Below, in pieces: positions 21,174-32,187 of a stretch of DNA of 64,000 nt. The number at the start of each line of letters is the position of its first letter. Position 1 is the stretch's first letter. Source of the stretch: Myoxocephalus aenaeus (Eukaryota > Chordata > Actinopteri > Perciformes > Cottidae); the NCBI GenBank assembly GCA_038501785.1, contig JBAMJR010000194.1:257501-321500 (forward strand), read 5' to 3'. Both the position numbers and the translations under genes were made by a program. The notes beneath the pieces are model-generated. The model searched no databases. It was not told where the DNA came from and was given only the letters and a program-made list of their open reading frames with translations.

Positions 21174-24100
21174 TTACATCTTGAGGAAACATTCTTTGGC
21201 ATTGCTCCACATTTGTATTCCCTGCAGGAAGAGAGCAGAAACACGTGATCATGAACATGAGCGCTAGCCTTGTGGCCTTCAGATAGCGGAGGCGCTGCTC
21301 TGTACCTTTTTGCACATGCTGATCTGCATGACGGCATAGTTGATGAGTGCTTCTCGCAGGTCTTTGTCTTTCTGCTCCTTGAAGCGCTGCATGTCCACCC
21401 ACGCCCTGTCAACGTGCTCTCTGCAGGGAAACCCATCAAATAAAGCACACGCACACACACACACACACACACAGAGAAAATGGGCAAATATAATCATGTA
21501 GAATAATTGACTTTGACAGGACATGCGAGTTTAGATGTTTGTGATTAGAAATGGGAAATAGACTTGGACTTGTATCGTGCTTTTCTAGTCTTCCGACCAC
21601 TCATAGTCAGTGTGTAGTTTGGAGAAACAGACACTCCAGCACCAATAATGTTGTTGTTGTTTTTGTCATGAGTGCTTTCACACGGAACACGACTATAGCG
21701 TGCCGGAAAAAGGCGTCAACCAATCACGTCGCTAGGAACGGACAGATTTAAAACACGGAGGGTCTGTGCTCAGAAACCAAGCCGGCAAACTTTATTCCTC
21801 CTTTAAAACCTGGACAAGGTAAGCGCAGACCAGATCCACTGCTTCTGTTTGTACCCTTCACAATAAAAGCCTGAGACATCTACGCTGTATGTATAATGTT
21901 GAGCAGAAGGAACTCAGATCCACTCATATTGAGTTTCCTTTTAGCAAAAAGCTCTAAGAGCTTCAGTAGCTTCGGCGATACAGGACTGCTAGGCACTGCT
22001 CTGGGTCCACAGGGTCCTGGTAGTCGGTCCTCTGCCTGAGATAAATTGTCGCAAATTTGCATCGCTGCCAGTTTTGATGCAAAATACTCGCAGGCAAGTG
22101 TTTTTGCAATTTTGTGTTATTTAATGGTCACGCCCCCGGTGTGTAAAGGCCTCAATGTTTACCAAAAACCAAAGCCGAGCAATAACACAAACAAACTCAC
22201 CAACTGAGACAACTGTAGTCCAGCAACTTGTGTTCGTGCGGTAAAGAAATACTGTTTTTGTCATGTTTTTGTTTTGAAGAGTGAGATAAAGGTAACGCGG
22301 TGAGAATATTCTAAATATGGCGGACACTTAAACTGATATAGATTCTTTTAGGTCCACAGCAGATCGTTGCTTTGCTCTCGTGTGGTTCTCCGTCTTTTTC
22401 TCCAAACTCCACAGTCAGTAGTAACACACTGACTGTAGGTGCATCATACCACCCCCCTTTAAGCAGTGTCCATGACTTACTCGCACTCCACCGTCTTCTC
22501 CTTGACGGCCTCTTCCCCCTCTGCGATCAGCTCCTCCAGCAGCTTCAGCCTGGCCTCCCTCTGCTCAGGGGCCTCTTGGCCAAACAGCTTGTTGGTCATG
22601 CCTTTGAAGGAGAACGTCCGCACAATCTAAGGAAGACGTGAACACAGGAAACCACATTGGTCTGGAGGTCGTCTTACCTCGGTCTGACATGACTGTATTG
22701 ACAGTACTTGGATATCATGAGTCTGTGTACCCCGGTAGCTAGCTCCTCGTGCTGCTGCTTCTTGGAGACGAGGTCCTGGGACGCCATCTCCAGCTCAAAC
22801 TGGGTCAGCTCGTGTTTCCTGCACACGGCCCTGCCAAAGCAAAGCGTCTGCATGATGTCGTGCTGCTCTTGTGCTCACAACACAGCCTTTGACATAATAG
22901 AGGAACACAGAGGGCCAACACCCAGGGAACACACATGTGAAAAGCATAGATGTTTTGTGAGGACAGGACCCTCCAGGCTGTAACACCACTGTACAAAAAC
23001 ATGAGGATCACCACACCCAGTGTGGACTAGTGGGAGAACATAAACCAGTACGGAATGACCAGTGGACTTCCATGAAACTAGAGGCCGTCGTTTGTATGTG
23101 TGTTGGCTTTTTTTTGGCTCGTCGATTTCGGTTCTTTGGGGAAAATTATCTCAAATGTCCTCGTCTCCGTCTTTCCTCACATGAATGCTCAAAGGGATCT
23201 CAGCTACTATGTGGTAACACAAACATCTGAACTTTCCTTTCTTAAGGAGTTTGCTTTGAGGGCCTGAAAAGAAGTACAAATCAAGTACTGTGTCAGGCTT
23301 TACAATCTTGTGTGAAGATAAAAAGAAAAAGCGGGTCTTACCTCAGGGCTTCGGCATAGAAGAGATATTCTTTCAGTTGGTCTGCGTAATGTTCTTCCTC
23401 CTCTAAGATGTCATCTATTGAGGCTGCATATCTACACGCCAGTGAGAAAACACTTCTGCATTAACGAGCAGCAGTCACCATCCTGCAGCACGTGTTAAAA
23501 GTATTAGACTGCACAGGTCAGATACTCACGCATCCATGTGATGACCGGCACTTTGCAGTCCGTCTCCCATCTCCTTCTCCATGGCGCTCCACTCGCTGCA
23601 GGGAACACACAGAGGAGGGGCGTCCGTCACAACAGAGACAATATCCTCTTTTTGTTTCGTTAGCTCAAATGAATGATATGCAGAGGCGTAAGTGCTCCTG
23701 AATAACGTCTTTTAGAGGCTGCACCCAATCTCTTTCTTTCTCATCAAGTGACACACTTTGTGTCCCGTGTTGTGGCTGATTGGACGATGATTGACTTAAG
23801 ACTCTATCGGCTATCTGACTACTGATGAGACACCACAGGATCTGACCGACAGAATCTCAGTAAACGATCACCAACAGAACACAGGAGAGATTGTATTGTC
23901 TTCACTTCACGTACAGTAGGTCTATTTGTAACACACAGATTACCGAGTTGGTCCGGAGCTACAACTGCTTGAACATTCACAATACTTTATATAGTGTCCA
24001 GAGACCTCTGTGTCTACCTCCTGGCTCCAGTCTTATTATAAAATATGCCTCATATAAAGGACACCTGGGTTTCTTAATTGTATCCGTACTTCATCTCTCA

Positions 24101-27100
24101 ACACTCGATCCTTCCGTTCCTACGTCAGACCACTCCTCGTGGAGCACGTTCATTCAAACTTCTATCAAACCCCCTTCTCTCGTTGGTCCAGATGGTCCAA
24201 ATTAGTCAAAGTTTAGGTTATAGGTGAGATATAAAACTTCTTACAAAAAATGTAATCCTCATACGAATATATATTGTGGATACATAGATTGTTGTACAAG
24301 TTTAACTACAGGTAGAGGGTGCTGTCTGCTGTGTAGAGGTGACGATCTTAACTCATTTCAGGTATTCTCTCCTTTAGTCTGGTAAAATAACATAATGACC
24401 AAAACCTTGTTTGTATGAAATATTTCGGACTGAAAGTGAAGCCAGTGTGCTGTGCTCCTTTTGTTCTATATTGTTCAGCTAAACTCTTCTTTGACGACGT
24501 CTATCATGTGCAAATTAAGATTGGAATTGGGACGTTGGAAACAATAAACTTCTATCAGCACTTTGTTGGTCCTGTTTTGAACAAATGCTTGTTGTCAAAC
24601 CTGAAGACTCTTCCATAGTTCCCGTGGACCTTGTAAACACCGTAGAGACGATCTGCCACCCTCTAGAAGAGACACAGAAAATACATGAGAGAAAGGGTTC
24701 AAGCTATTTAAAGTAGAGTGGATATTTCTGGATGGAATTCAGATTTCCAGCCTGAGAAGTGTTTGCTTTTATAAAAAAATAAAGAAATCCACTAATAGAC
24801 ATCTCCATGGAGTTGGTTACTTATATATAGACAATTCATTTTTTTTATTAAAAGTGTGCTTATATGTATGTGTAAATAAGCAAAAGAGAGAGAGAGGTGT
24901 AGAGACTTACTGCTCGAGCTCGCAGCAGCTGGGATGTGTGTGACTGCAGCTCATCGCTGTAGTGTTTCATCTCCATGAAGCGTCTGAGAAGAGGTGCAGA
25001 GGATGTGATTACGATTCCCTTCCTTCTTTCTACCTAGCTATTTAAAATTCTCTCTCTCCCTCTCAAATAGATTCACACTGGGCGGAGCACTTTTCAGATG
25101 AATCTGTTCTCACGGACAATAAAAAGATAATTCTTCCTCTCTCGTTAAAATCCTATTACTGGTACATCTTATTTATTTCATCCAGTCTGCTTTGGTAAAC
25201 ACACAGCTCCCCCTCTCAAAAACAAGGGATGAACTATTTGGACATGAAACCTTTGACAACATGTTCAATCCAGAAAATCAGACTTACTTATCTGGATTCC
25301 TCACCCTGAAGGTGGCACTGAGAGCTCTCAGCCTGGAATCTGCCTGAAACAGGAGGAACAGGAGATGGTCAAGCTCTGTCACCACAGAACATCTTTGTAT
25401 GGAGAGAGAGATATTCCACAGACTACCTTTGCCTGAAATCCTGTCTCATACACCACTTCCTTCCAGCCGTGTTCCTGTCACACACAGTGGTGAAGAGGTT
25501 ATTCAAGGAGCCACTGATCAGTGTTGATTATCACTTGACTGTAGGGCTGTCAAAACTGCCCAAAACCACGTTTGGATATTCATTCTTTAAATGTTTTTGC
25601 ACATTATGTTCATGACACCGTGTCCTCTGGCCTCGACACAGCACTGCGTAGTGACGCTTTTAACTTTAGTCAGACATCTGTGAAGGTTTAGTTCAGTCAA
25701 ATCCCTCTCAGACCTTTTTTTATTGTGACATGAGGAGACGCCATCTCATTTCACAATAAAACACTAAACAGGGTGGCAGCTGGCTGCAGGGAGATCTTCT
25801 GGCTCTTGGCTAAATTGTATGTAATTTCTAGTAAATATCATAATATAAAACAAGTGTTTTCTGTTTGAAAAGTACAAGTGTAACAAGTACAGCTCATCGA
25901 TCTTCTAAAGAGTTACATCTGCAGTTTGATCTGGAGCTCACAGCTGATGGTTTGTTTCAGAGGCTTGATTGCTATTTTGAGTTACTTTTAAAACTTAAAG
26001 CATATTTGCACTTTAATTTGTATTACTATTTAATGTATTTGTTATGATGATGTTCTGATGTTCAGATCTTGTTACTCAAATACATTTGAAGTTCAAATTC
26101 CAACATTTTGAGTCATTATTTGAATTTTCTATGGGAAATAGTCATTGGATTAGTCGATTAATCGAAAAAATAGTCGATAGATTGAAAAAAAAGAACACTT
26201 GCTGTACGACACGTGTCACTCTGCCCCTCATGCTGCTGAATCATTCCTCCTTCAGCTGGACCGACATTTCATTTTCAACTAGTGACAGTGACGTTGTGTG
26301 ACTAAGAGGCAGACAAGACCGTGCTGCTTCTTTTTCACAATCGAATATTGATTTCATAAATGTACATTTGTTTTTTTTACTAATCAAATATGCATTCATC
26401 TTTTGAACATCTGTTGCCAGCCCTGTTTGACTGAGCCAGAGCTGCATGTACCTCAGTGAGGAAGTGGTGCAGGATCTTGTCATTGGAGAGGACCGGGTGT
26501 GAGGCCACGCGAAGCAGGAAGTTCTCCAGCCCGACCCGGCGACGCTCCACGAAGTCTGGGTCCATGTTGTCTGCCGACAGCTTGTGCCACACAAACTCTG
26601 CCTGCAGGCGAGAGAACAGAGACTGACTGACATTCAACTCATCACTTGACATTGGTGCTTTTTCTTTACTTCAGCTCGGTCGATCGTTTCTTAAATGCCA
26701 TTTCTAATCAGTTTAAATGCGCACAGTTTAACTATTCTCCCTGTGTTCCGCATTACAAGTCATTGAAGTGAATAAAGTGTGTGTTAATCTTCAAAATCTT
26801 ATCTTCTGCTCATTGATCTCTTAACAGACATGGTATGTCTGAAAAATACAAACTGCTACCGTTTGTCCCTTTCCTCAAGTTGTGTAAATACAACTTGAGG
26901 AACAACATTTAAAACTAACTAGTCTATCAAAGATGTTTTAATTTCCAACCCCATTTGGCAGCTGCTTCCTACATTTAATAACTCTATGGCAGCTTGTTCT
27001 AAAAAACAAGAAATCAGCTCCATCCTGGTTGATTTTGGGGACCTGGATTTGCCAGAAGCCATTGGGGATTTCTCATCCAGCTTATTCTTTCCTGCCACAT

Positions 27101-28267
27101 TATATTAGACATTTCTGGAAGGACATAAAGCAAGGCTGCAATCCTCAGAGGTTTGGAGAGCAGAGGCACACTGAACTCACCCTCTTCTCCGGCAGAGGCG
27201 GCACCACGATGTATGGAAAGGTAACCAGCAGGTAGTTCCGCAGCAACTCGAATTCACTGTACCTCCTCCACAGCGAGTCCGGGGCCGGGTTGCGGCCTTC
27301 GGCAACTGCATCCATTGGCCTTTAAAGATTGAGTCACAGGGGGGGGGGGGGGGAGTTAAAGTTGTGTTAGCAAAGTGACAACATTCATGTGAGCTATAAC
27401 AAGATGGAGTGAAGATATCTCCGCTCAAGCCACAGCCCTTCCAGTCAAAGGGCTGACCACGGGGTGGTATTCTCACCGCGTTTCCACGAGGTACACGGTG
27501 AACGTCTCCTGCATGTTCACCGTGTTTTTGCCGTTCCTTTTCTCAGCTTCAGCAACGCAGATCTCCATCCTGCGCAGGAGCGTGGAGCCGTCCTCCAGCA
27601 TCTGAGCCTCACAGCACACGGCATCGTGACACACTAGTCTAGCCCCATTACATTATTACATTACATTTCATTTAGCTGACGCTTTTATCCAAAGCGACTT
27701 ACAATAAGTGCATTCAACCTCAGTACAAACTCAGAACAACAAAAATCAAGAAAGTACAATTCCTTCAATAAAGTTAAACTACAAAGTGCTAGTAAGTAAC
27801 ATTTAAGTGCTACTAAAGTGCTGCTAGGTGCTACTTTCCTTATTCAAGATGTAGTCGAAAAGGAAGTGTTTTAGTTTGCTCCACTTTCCTGTTTGGTATT
27901 GTTAGCTAACAGCTGTCCATGTACACTATGACACTTTATATACTTTATATAATATAGTGTAACAGACTGGCTGAGTGATACGTGACGGCAGACAGGTTCA
28001 CGTGACCTGGATTTAATTGTGCCAAAGTATTCTTACATCCAGTTAGCTTGTATGTAGCATTTGAGCTAGCTCTGCCCCGAGCTGTAAACTGAAGCTGTGA
28101 CGTTAAAACCACGTCTATTTCCGCTAATGTGGCAAAAAGTGTTGGCCTGGAAGGCCGAGGGGAGGCCGCCGTGTTACCGTGTGGTTCAGGCTGCTGCTCC
28201 CGTCCGCAGCTGTGTGCTCCGACTCGTCGTCCGTGGCCAGAGATTCATCCCTCCCATCCTCCGCCAT
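21174..28267 (-). CDS. snx4: Sorting nexin 4 (complete, 14 coding exons, 435 aa)
   Basis: Coding exons: 28267-28178, 27601-27477, 27319-27181, 26601-26452, 25474-25427, 25343-25288, 24983-24911, 24662-24601, 23595-23530, 23431-23342, 22830-22731, 22626-22481, 21420-21306, 21221-21174. All junctions are GT/AG and in frame. The protein is close to human SNX4 (450 aa) throughout. The PX domain covers about residues 45-170, with the PI3P-contact motif WRRYSEF (89-95) and PPLPEKR (112-118). A BAR-type helical region follows (about 190-435), containing KHYSDELQ, YADQLKEYLFYAEAL and the C-terminus NAKECFLKM. The family works on early and recycling endosomes, sorting receptors such as transferrin receptor with SNX7/SNX30 and supporting autophagy; that role is inferred from the family. 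The N-terminus is shorter than the human one and has no clear homology. An in-frame ATG upstream at 28315 lies in an NRF1-like motif and is probably 5'UTR; the chosen ATG has a good context (agg before, G after). It lies downstream of pnpla3 and upstream of ttll12, all on one strand. Confidence 0.95.
21450..21471. repeat. (AC)n microsatellite
   Basis: About 11 units in snx4 intron 12, next to exon 13 (21420-21306). Confidence 0.85.
21555..21625 (-). repeat. Fragment of SINE-like dispersed repeat
   Basis: The string cttttctagtcttccgacca is the reverse complement of the end of the repeat at 47545-47775 (tggtcggaagcctagaaagg). Only the terminal part is present. Confidence 0.5.
25480..26450. other. 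snx4 intron 4, possible hAT remnant
   Basis: The sequence tagggctgtcaaa at 25542 resembles a hAT-type left terminus, and tagtcgattaatcga at about 26152 resembles hAT subterminal motifs. No matching right end was found. There is no exon between 25474 and 26452. Confidence 0.35.
27340..27352. repeat. Poly-G run next to snx4 exon 3
   Basis: About 13 G on the plus strand, so a C-run within 35 bp of the exon 3 acceptor on the transcript. It is likely to vary in length between individuals. Confidence 0.7.
27645..27720. repeat. Common fish dispersed repeat (SINE-like)
   Basis: Contains tttagctgacgcttttatcc and aaagcgacttacaataagtg, a motif I know as very frequent in teleost genomes. It lies in snx4 intron 1, preceded by repeated cattacat. 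Confidence 0.6.
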
Positions 28268-28299
28268 CCTCTTCTTTTCGGCTGGTCTAGGTGGTGAGC

Positions 28300-28315
28300 C
28301 AGGACGCATGCGCAA
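28300..28315 (-). promoter_or_regulatory. NRF1-like site near the snx4 start
   Basis: The plus strand reads gacgcatgcgcaaag, close to the palindromic NRF1 core GCGCATGCGC, 33-48 bp upstream of the snx4 ATG. Such sites are common in housekeeping promoters. It also contains an in-frame ATG, which is why a computed start could be placed too far upstream. Confidence 0.4.
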
Positions 28316-29089
28316 AGCCTACCGCCACCCAAACAGATGTGAGGGTTGAAATATCTTCAGAAAAACACATTTAGACTCAAATGCATTGCATACGTACATT
28401 ATCTGGGTTAAAAAACGAGACGACACCCCTTTGATAACAGGATGAAGTGTCAGAGTGATGGAAGAATTGATTTAGAGTTTATATTTGCGTGAAACAAAGT
28501 GTGTGGAAAAGTGTGCTTTACTTTAAATTGGAAAAGACTGTAATAGTGCCTCTTTGTGACTTACATAGTTCATTAAAGCTGTAAGGATGGGGAGTACACA
28601 TACAGTACATTTGTCAAGGTACATTTTACTCAAATTGAAGAAAAAAAGTCTACTCTAATTTGTTACTCTATTCAGTGTTTATATTTAACTCTACATGATG
28701 ATAATTTACTAGAATTCTGTATATAATTTGATTAAATTCTCGAATTATATATAGAATTTGATAAAATTATATAGAGAATTATATATAGAATTTGATAAAA
28801 TTATATAGAGAATTCTATATAGAGTTGGAATCAACTCTAAATAGAATGATATATAGAATTGGATATAGAAACCGTCAGCTCATTCCACCGTAGCGAGAGG
28901 TTTCATGGCGAAGGAAACGGAATTTAAGGAACCCTATTGGGCGGGGTCACGCTGTTTTACTCCAATAGATTTTATTCTGAATATTTGCTCCTACTCTACG
29001 TAAATACGCTCCAAAATGATGAAATATTACTATAGAGGAAAATAATAGTACCTGCGGAAAAATTACTGTCCAGTCTCAGGAGGAGGAGG

Positions 29090-29560
29090 AGGAGGAGGAG
29101 GCTATGGAACAAAACGACAGCAAACTCAGAAGCTAAATAAAATACTCCAAAAGGACCAAAAGGAAGAGATGCTTTTCACATCTGTTGGAAGGAGGAATCA
29201 CTCTTCCAAGAGCTGGAGGAAATGAAAGAGAAGATCCGTTTTCAGCATGTCTTCATGCAGGAGGTCAAGGAGTGGCAGGAGGCTGAGCGCCAAAAGAAAG
29301 AACCTCTCCAAAAATAAAGGAAGGAGCTTCAGGATGATCTCCAAAGAGAAAAGAACCAGAGAGAGAAGATGCAGCTCGAAGCCTGTGAGATGGAGAGTGA
29401 GCTTTCTCAGGAGAAGGAGGAGAAGCTCTGGGACAAACAATGAAGCCCTCAAGCAGGACATTCAGGAGCGGAAGTCACATTTTAAATCGACATAAATGAA
29501 GAGTTGCGTGAAGCCAGAGAGGCAGATCCAGATGCTAGTTTGTCTGGGTGGATAATGGAG
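29090..29560 (+). pseudogene. Degraded coiled-coil coding sequence, family unknown
   Basis: Frames broken by stops spell Glu/Lys-rich heptad-like text: ELEEMKEKIRFQHVF, EVKEWQEAERQKKEPLQ, then a stop, KELQDDLQREKNQREKMQ and ESELSQEKEEKLWDKQ, then a stop. No introns are seen across this stretch, so it could be a processed copy or an exon relic of a coiled-coil protein gene. It is preceded by a (GGA)n run at 29080-29101. I do not recognise the parent. Confidence 0.45.
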
Positions 29561-29789
29561 ATGGTAGGTAGGGGTTAGTAGTGTATAGTGTATAATAGTG
29601 GAATACCATCGCCCTCCTCAGCCCAGCAGAAGGCTTATTGGGTTATTCCAAAATTATGAAAAAAGTTGAAAATGACATAAATAGTTAACGATGGCACGGT
29701 CACCATCACTGTATGAATGTGTGTGTGCGCTTTTCTTCTGAAGACTATATGTGCCGTATCACTGCACATTAATGTACCATCTTACTACT

Positions 29790-29930
29790 AGCTAGGAGCA
29801 GCATGGTGGTGCACTCACCTCACAATGAGAAGGTTGGTGGAGTTCTCCTGCCAGCTGAGCTCCTCTGTGTGGAGTGTTCTCCCTGTGCCGGAGTGGGTTT
29901 CCTCCGGTTTCTTCCCACAGCTCAACGAAA
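29790..29930 (+). repeat. Dispersed fish repeat
   Basis: Contains gcagcatggtggtgcactca, ctgtgtggagtgttctccct and gggtttcctccggtttcttc, all hallmarks of a very common teleost interspersed repeat. Internally shortened. Confidence 0.55.
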
Positions 29931-32187
29931 TGGAAACACACTGTTGATAAACTGATCTACTGTGCATTTAAAACCATTATTTTACACGAGACACATAATG
30001 CTCATTTTCAGGTTCATTGTATACTTGTATTTTGGCTTCAAAAGACCTTGACATACTTCATTGTTCAAAAACACATCCTCCGATGTGAAGAGAAAGTTGT
30101 TGTGAACAAGTGGTGTGATTTCTTTGCTTTTCCTGCCAGGTCTGTAATAGCGAGAAATCTCATTGGCTATCGGACAGACAGGTTAATTCAGTTGGTACCT
30201 GTAGACGGGGACGGTCACCAAGCTGGAGGTCGTTCAATGGAAAATTAACGTTTCTGATAGGTGGAGTGAGAGAAAAACAGGATGGTTGTTTCTCACACTT
30301 TAGGGGTTTGTATACAGGGACACATATGTTGAAAAGCAATGGAAAAGTGCATTTTGCATCGTACGTCCCTGTAAAGAAGCTAAGAGTCCTGGATGTCAGA
30401 CAGTGGCAGTGGCAAAAGGTTGTGTCTAGATGGTAACCCTCAATTTGTTAAACTCTCCCGAATTGGTTGAGGTTAGCGACTGACGGATGGTTAAGTTGAG
30501 GTAAGGACGTCGAATGTTCAGGTCAGCCATTGACCTGGAACGGTTCAGGTCAGAACAGGTCTGCTATGTTTCCCCACATGTACGATATAGACACAATTTG
30601 AGATGAAATGTGAAAATGATCATTCCTGACCATTCTTACTGCCATTTCTGCATCACCTCATAATCTTGAAGATATATGTTTAACCACGACTTTGTTTGAT
30701 GCACGTTAATGAAAACATGTACACACTGTGCTTTATAAAATAAACCATAAATGCATTTAGCTGGAGCTAACAGGCTATCTAATCTTTTTCATCAGTAAAA
30801 TAAACTGAATGTACGGCAGCCTTTCATAATAGATTCCATGCTATAAGTAGACTCCAATTATCAGAACGATACCAACATGGAGGCTCCCTCATGTGGCTCC
30901 ACCTATGGGAAAGAAAACCTCCTGGGACTAACTTGTGGGTCCCGACCAGTCTTTGGGAATGAATCCACCATATCCACACACTGGTATATTGTTGTGTCAC
31001 CACTTAGTGCAGGTGCAGGTGCAGGAGGACACTCCATTAAACAGAAGAATTGTTTTCAAATATGGTTTAATCTTAAGAGAATATCACAACAGTGCAAAAA
31101 CACAACTTCACATTCAAGTGATGTCAAACTGATTTACAACTTGAGGAATGACGTTAACACTGGCTGCTCTCAGTCAGCATCAGTGTTTCATTTGGCTTAG
31201 TAGTTGGGACAAAACTTTCCCAGCAGCCACCTGACACCATTGTGTAGGTCTAGCTGATGAATTTACCCAGAAGGCCTTTCCCACTACCCAGTTTTGTACA
31301 TGCTCGAGTCCCTTTCCTCGTTAGTCCCGCCCACAGGAGATGCGAGCAGAGGAGGCGAGTAAGAGACGCGTTGAGGTAACAGGCCTCACTTATAACTGCT
31401 CTCAAGCCTCCTCGCTCCTCGACATGCATTTTAGGAATTGGAGCGCTCTTCAAGATGGAGCGCTGAAATCCATCGGGTCGCAAGCCAGAGGAGCGGGGAG
31501 ATGAGGAGACAAGGAGACAAGGAGGTACAAAATGGGGAAATGAGAGGAGTCCTTGAAAGTTAGTGACCTGTCAGTAAAGTGACTTATATACGTATATATA
31601 TATTTTTTGGGTAGATTTGTCTTAATATTTAGAATTCAGTCTTTGACATCATCTCAGTTTCAAGGACACTTCAGTTAATTACAAGTTATTGGAGCTTTGG
31701 CCATCATTTCTATTGGCAGCAGAGCCGAGCTCTAGCTGTAGCCACGACTGCTTTTGTCAAAAACAAAATTTAAGATTAGATTTGACCGTTTCTGGCGAGA
31801 TTCAATAGGATTGAGGCCGGCGGACCTCCAAGACGTTACATCTTGTGGCCGCATGGCGCCTGTAGATACCACACAACCGTGATCATCAACAATAACTGTG
31901 TTGGAATGAATGCTCCTTGTAGGTAGGGTTACAGTTAGAGTGTAAAACTAGACACTTTTCTGTGCTGTACATTAAAACAGATCATAAAACACATCCGTGA
32001 TCCTGAGTGAGTTCCAGAGCACTCGGTCCAATATAATACAGTCGGTGCTGCTTGGAGTGTTCAGAGTCAGAGATAAATGTGCTTCTCCTTGAAACATGTA
32101 CGCACCATCGCTCATTGGTTCAAATGTTTAGCACCCGATGTGTAAAACTCAACCCTATCAATGTCAAAGTGCGGGCCCGGAATCAAT

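Larger units (their letters stand above)
28268..32187. other. Intergenic region, snx4 5' end to pnpla3 3' end
   Basis: About 3.9 kb. It contains the snx4 promoter side, an AT-rich tract with repeated atatagaattt motifs (28730-28870), a degraded coiled-coil reading frame (29090-29560) and a dispersed repeat (29790-29930). From 30000 to 32187 I see no gene; a CpG-poor stretch at 31320-31500 with ctcctcgctcctcga may be another repeat. Confidence 0.55.

Noticed and set aside
22000..22480. Possible extra snx4 exon
   Set aside because: No frame with both splice sites fits; the known exons 12 and 13 already join in frame.
28268..28315. Longer snx4 N-terminus starting MRMRPGS
   Set aside because: The upstream ATG lies inside an NRF1-like motif and adds a stretch with no family similarity; the ATG at 28267 has the better context, though this is not proven.
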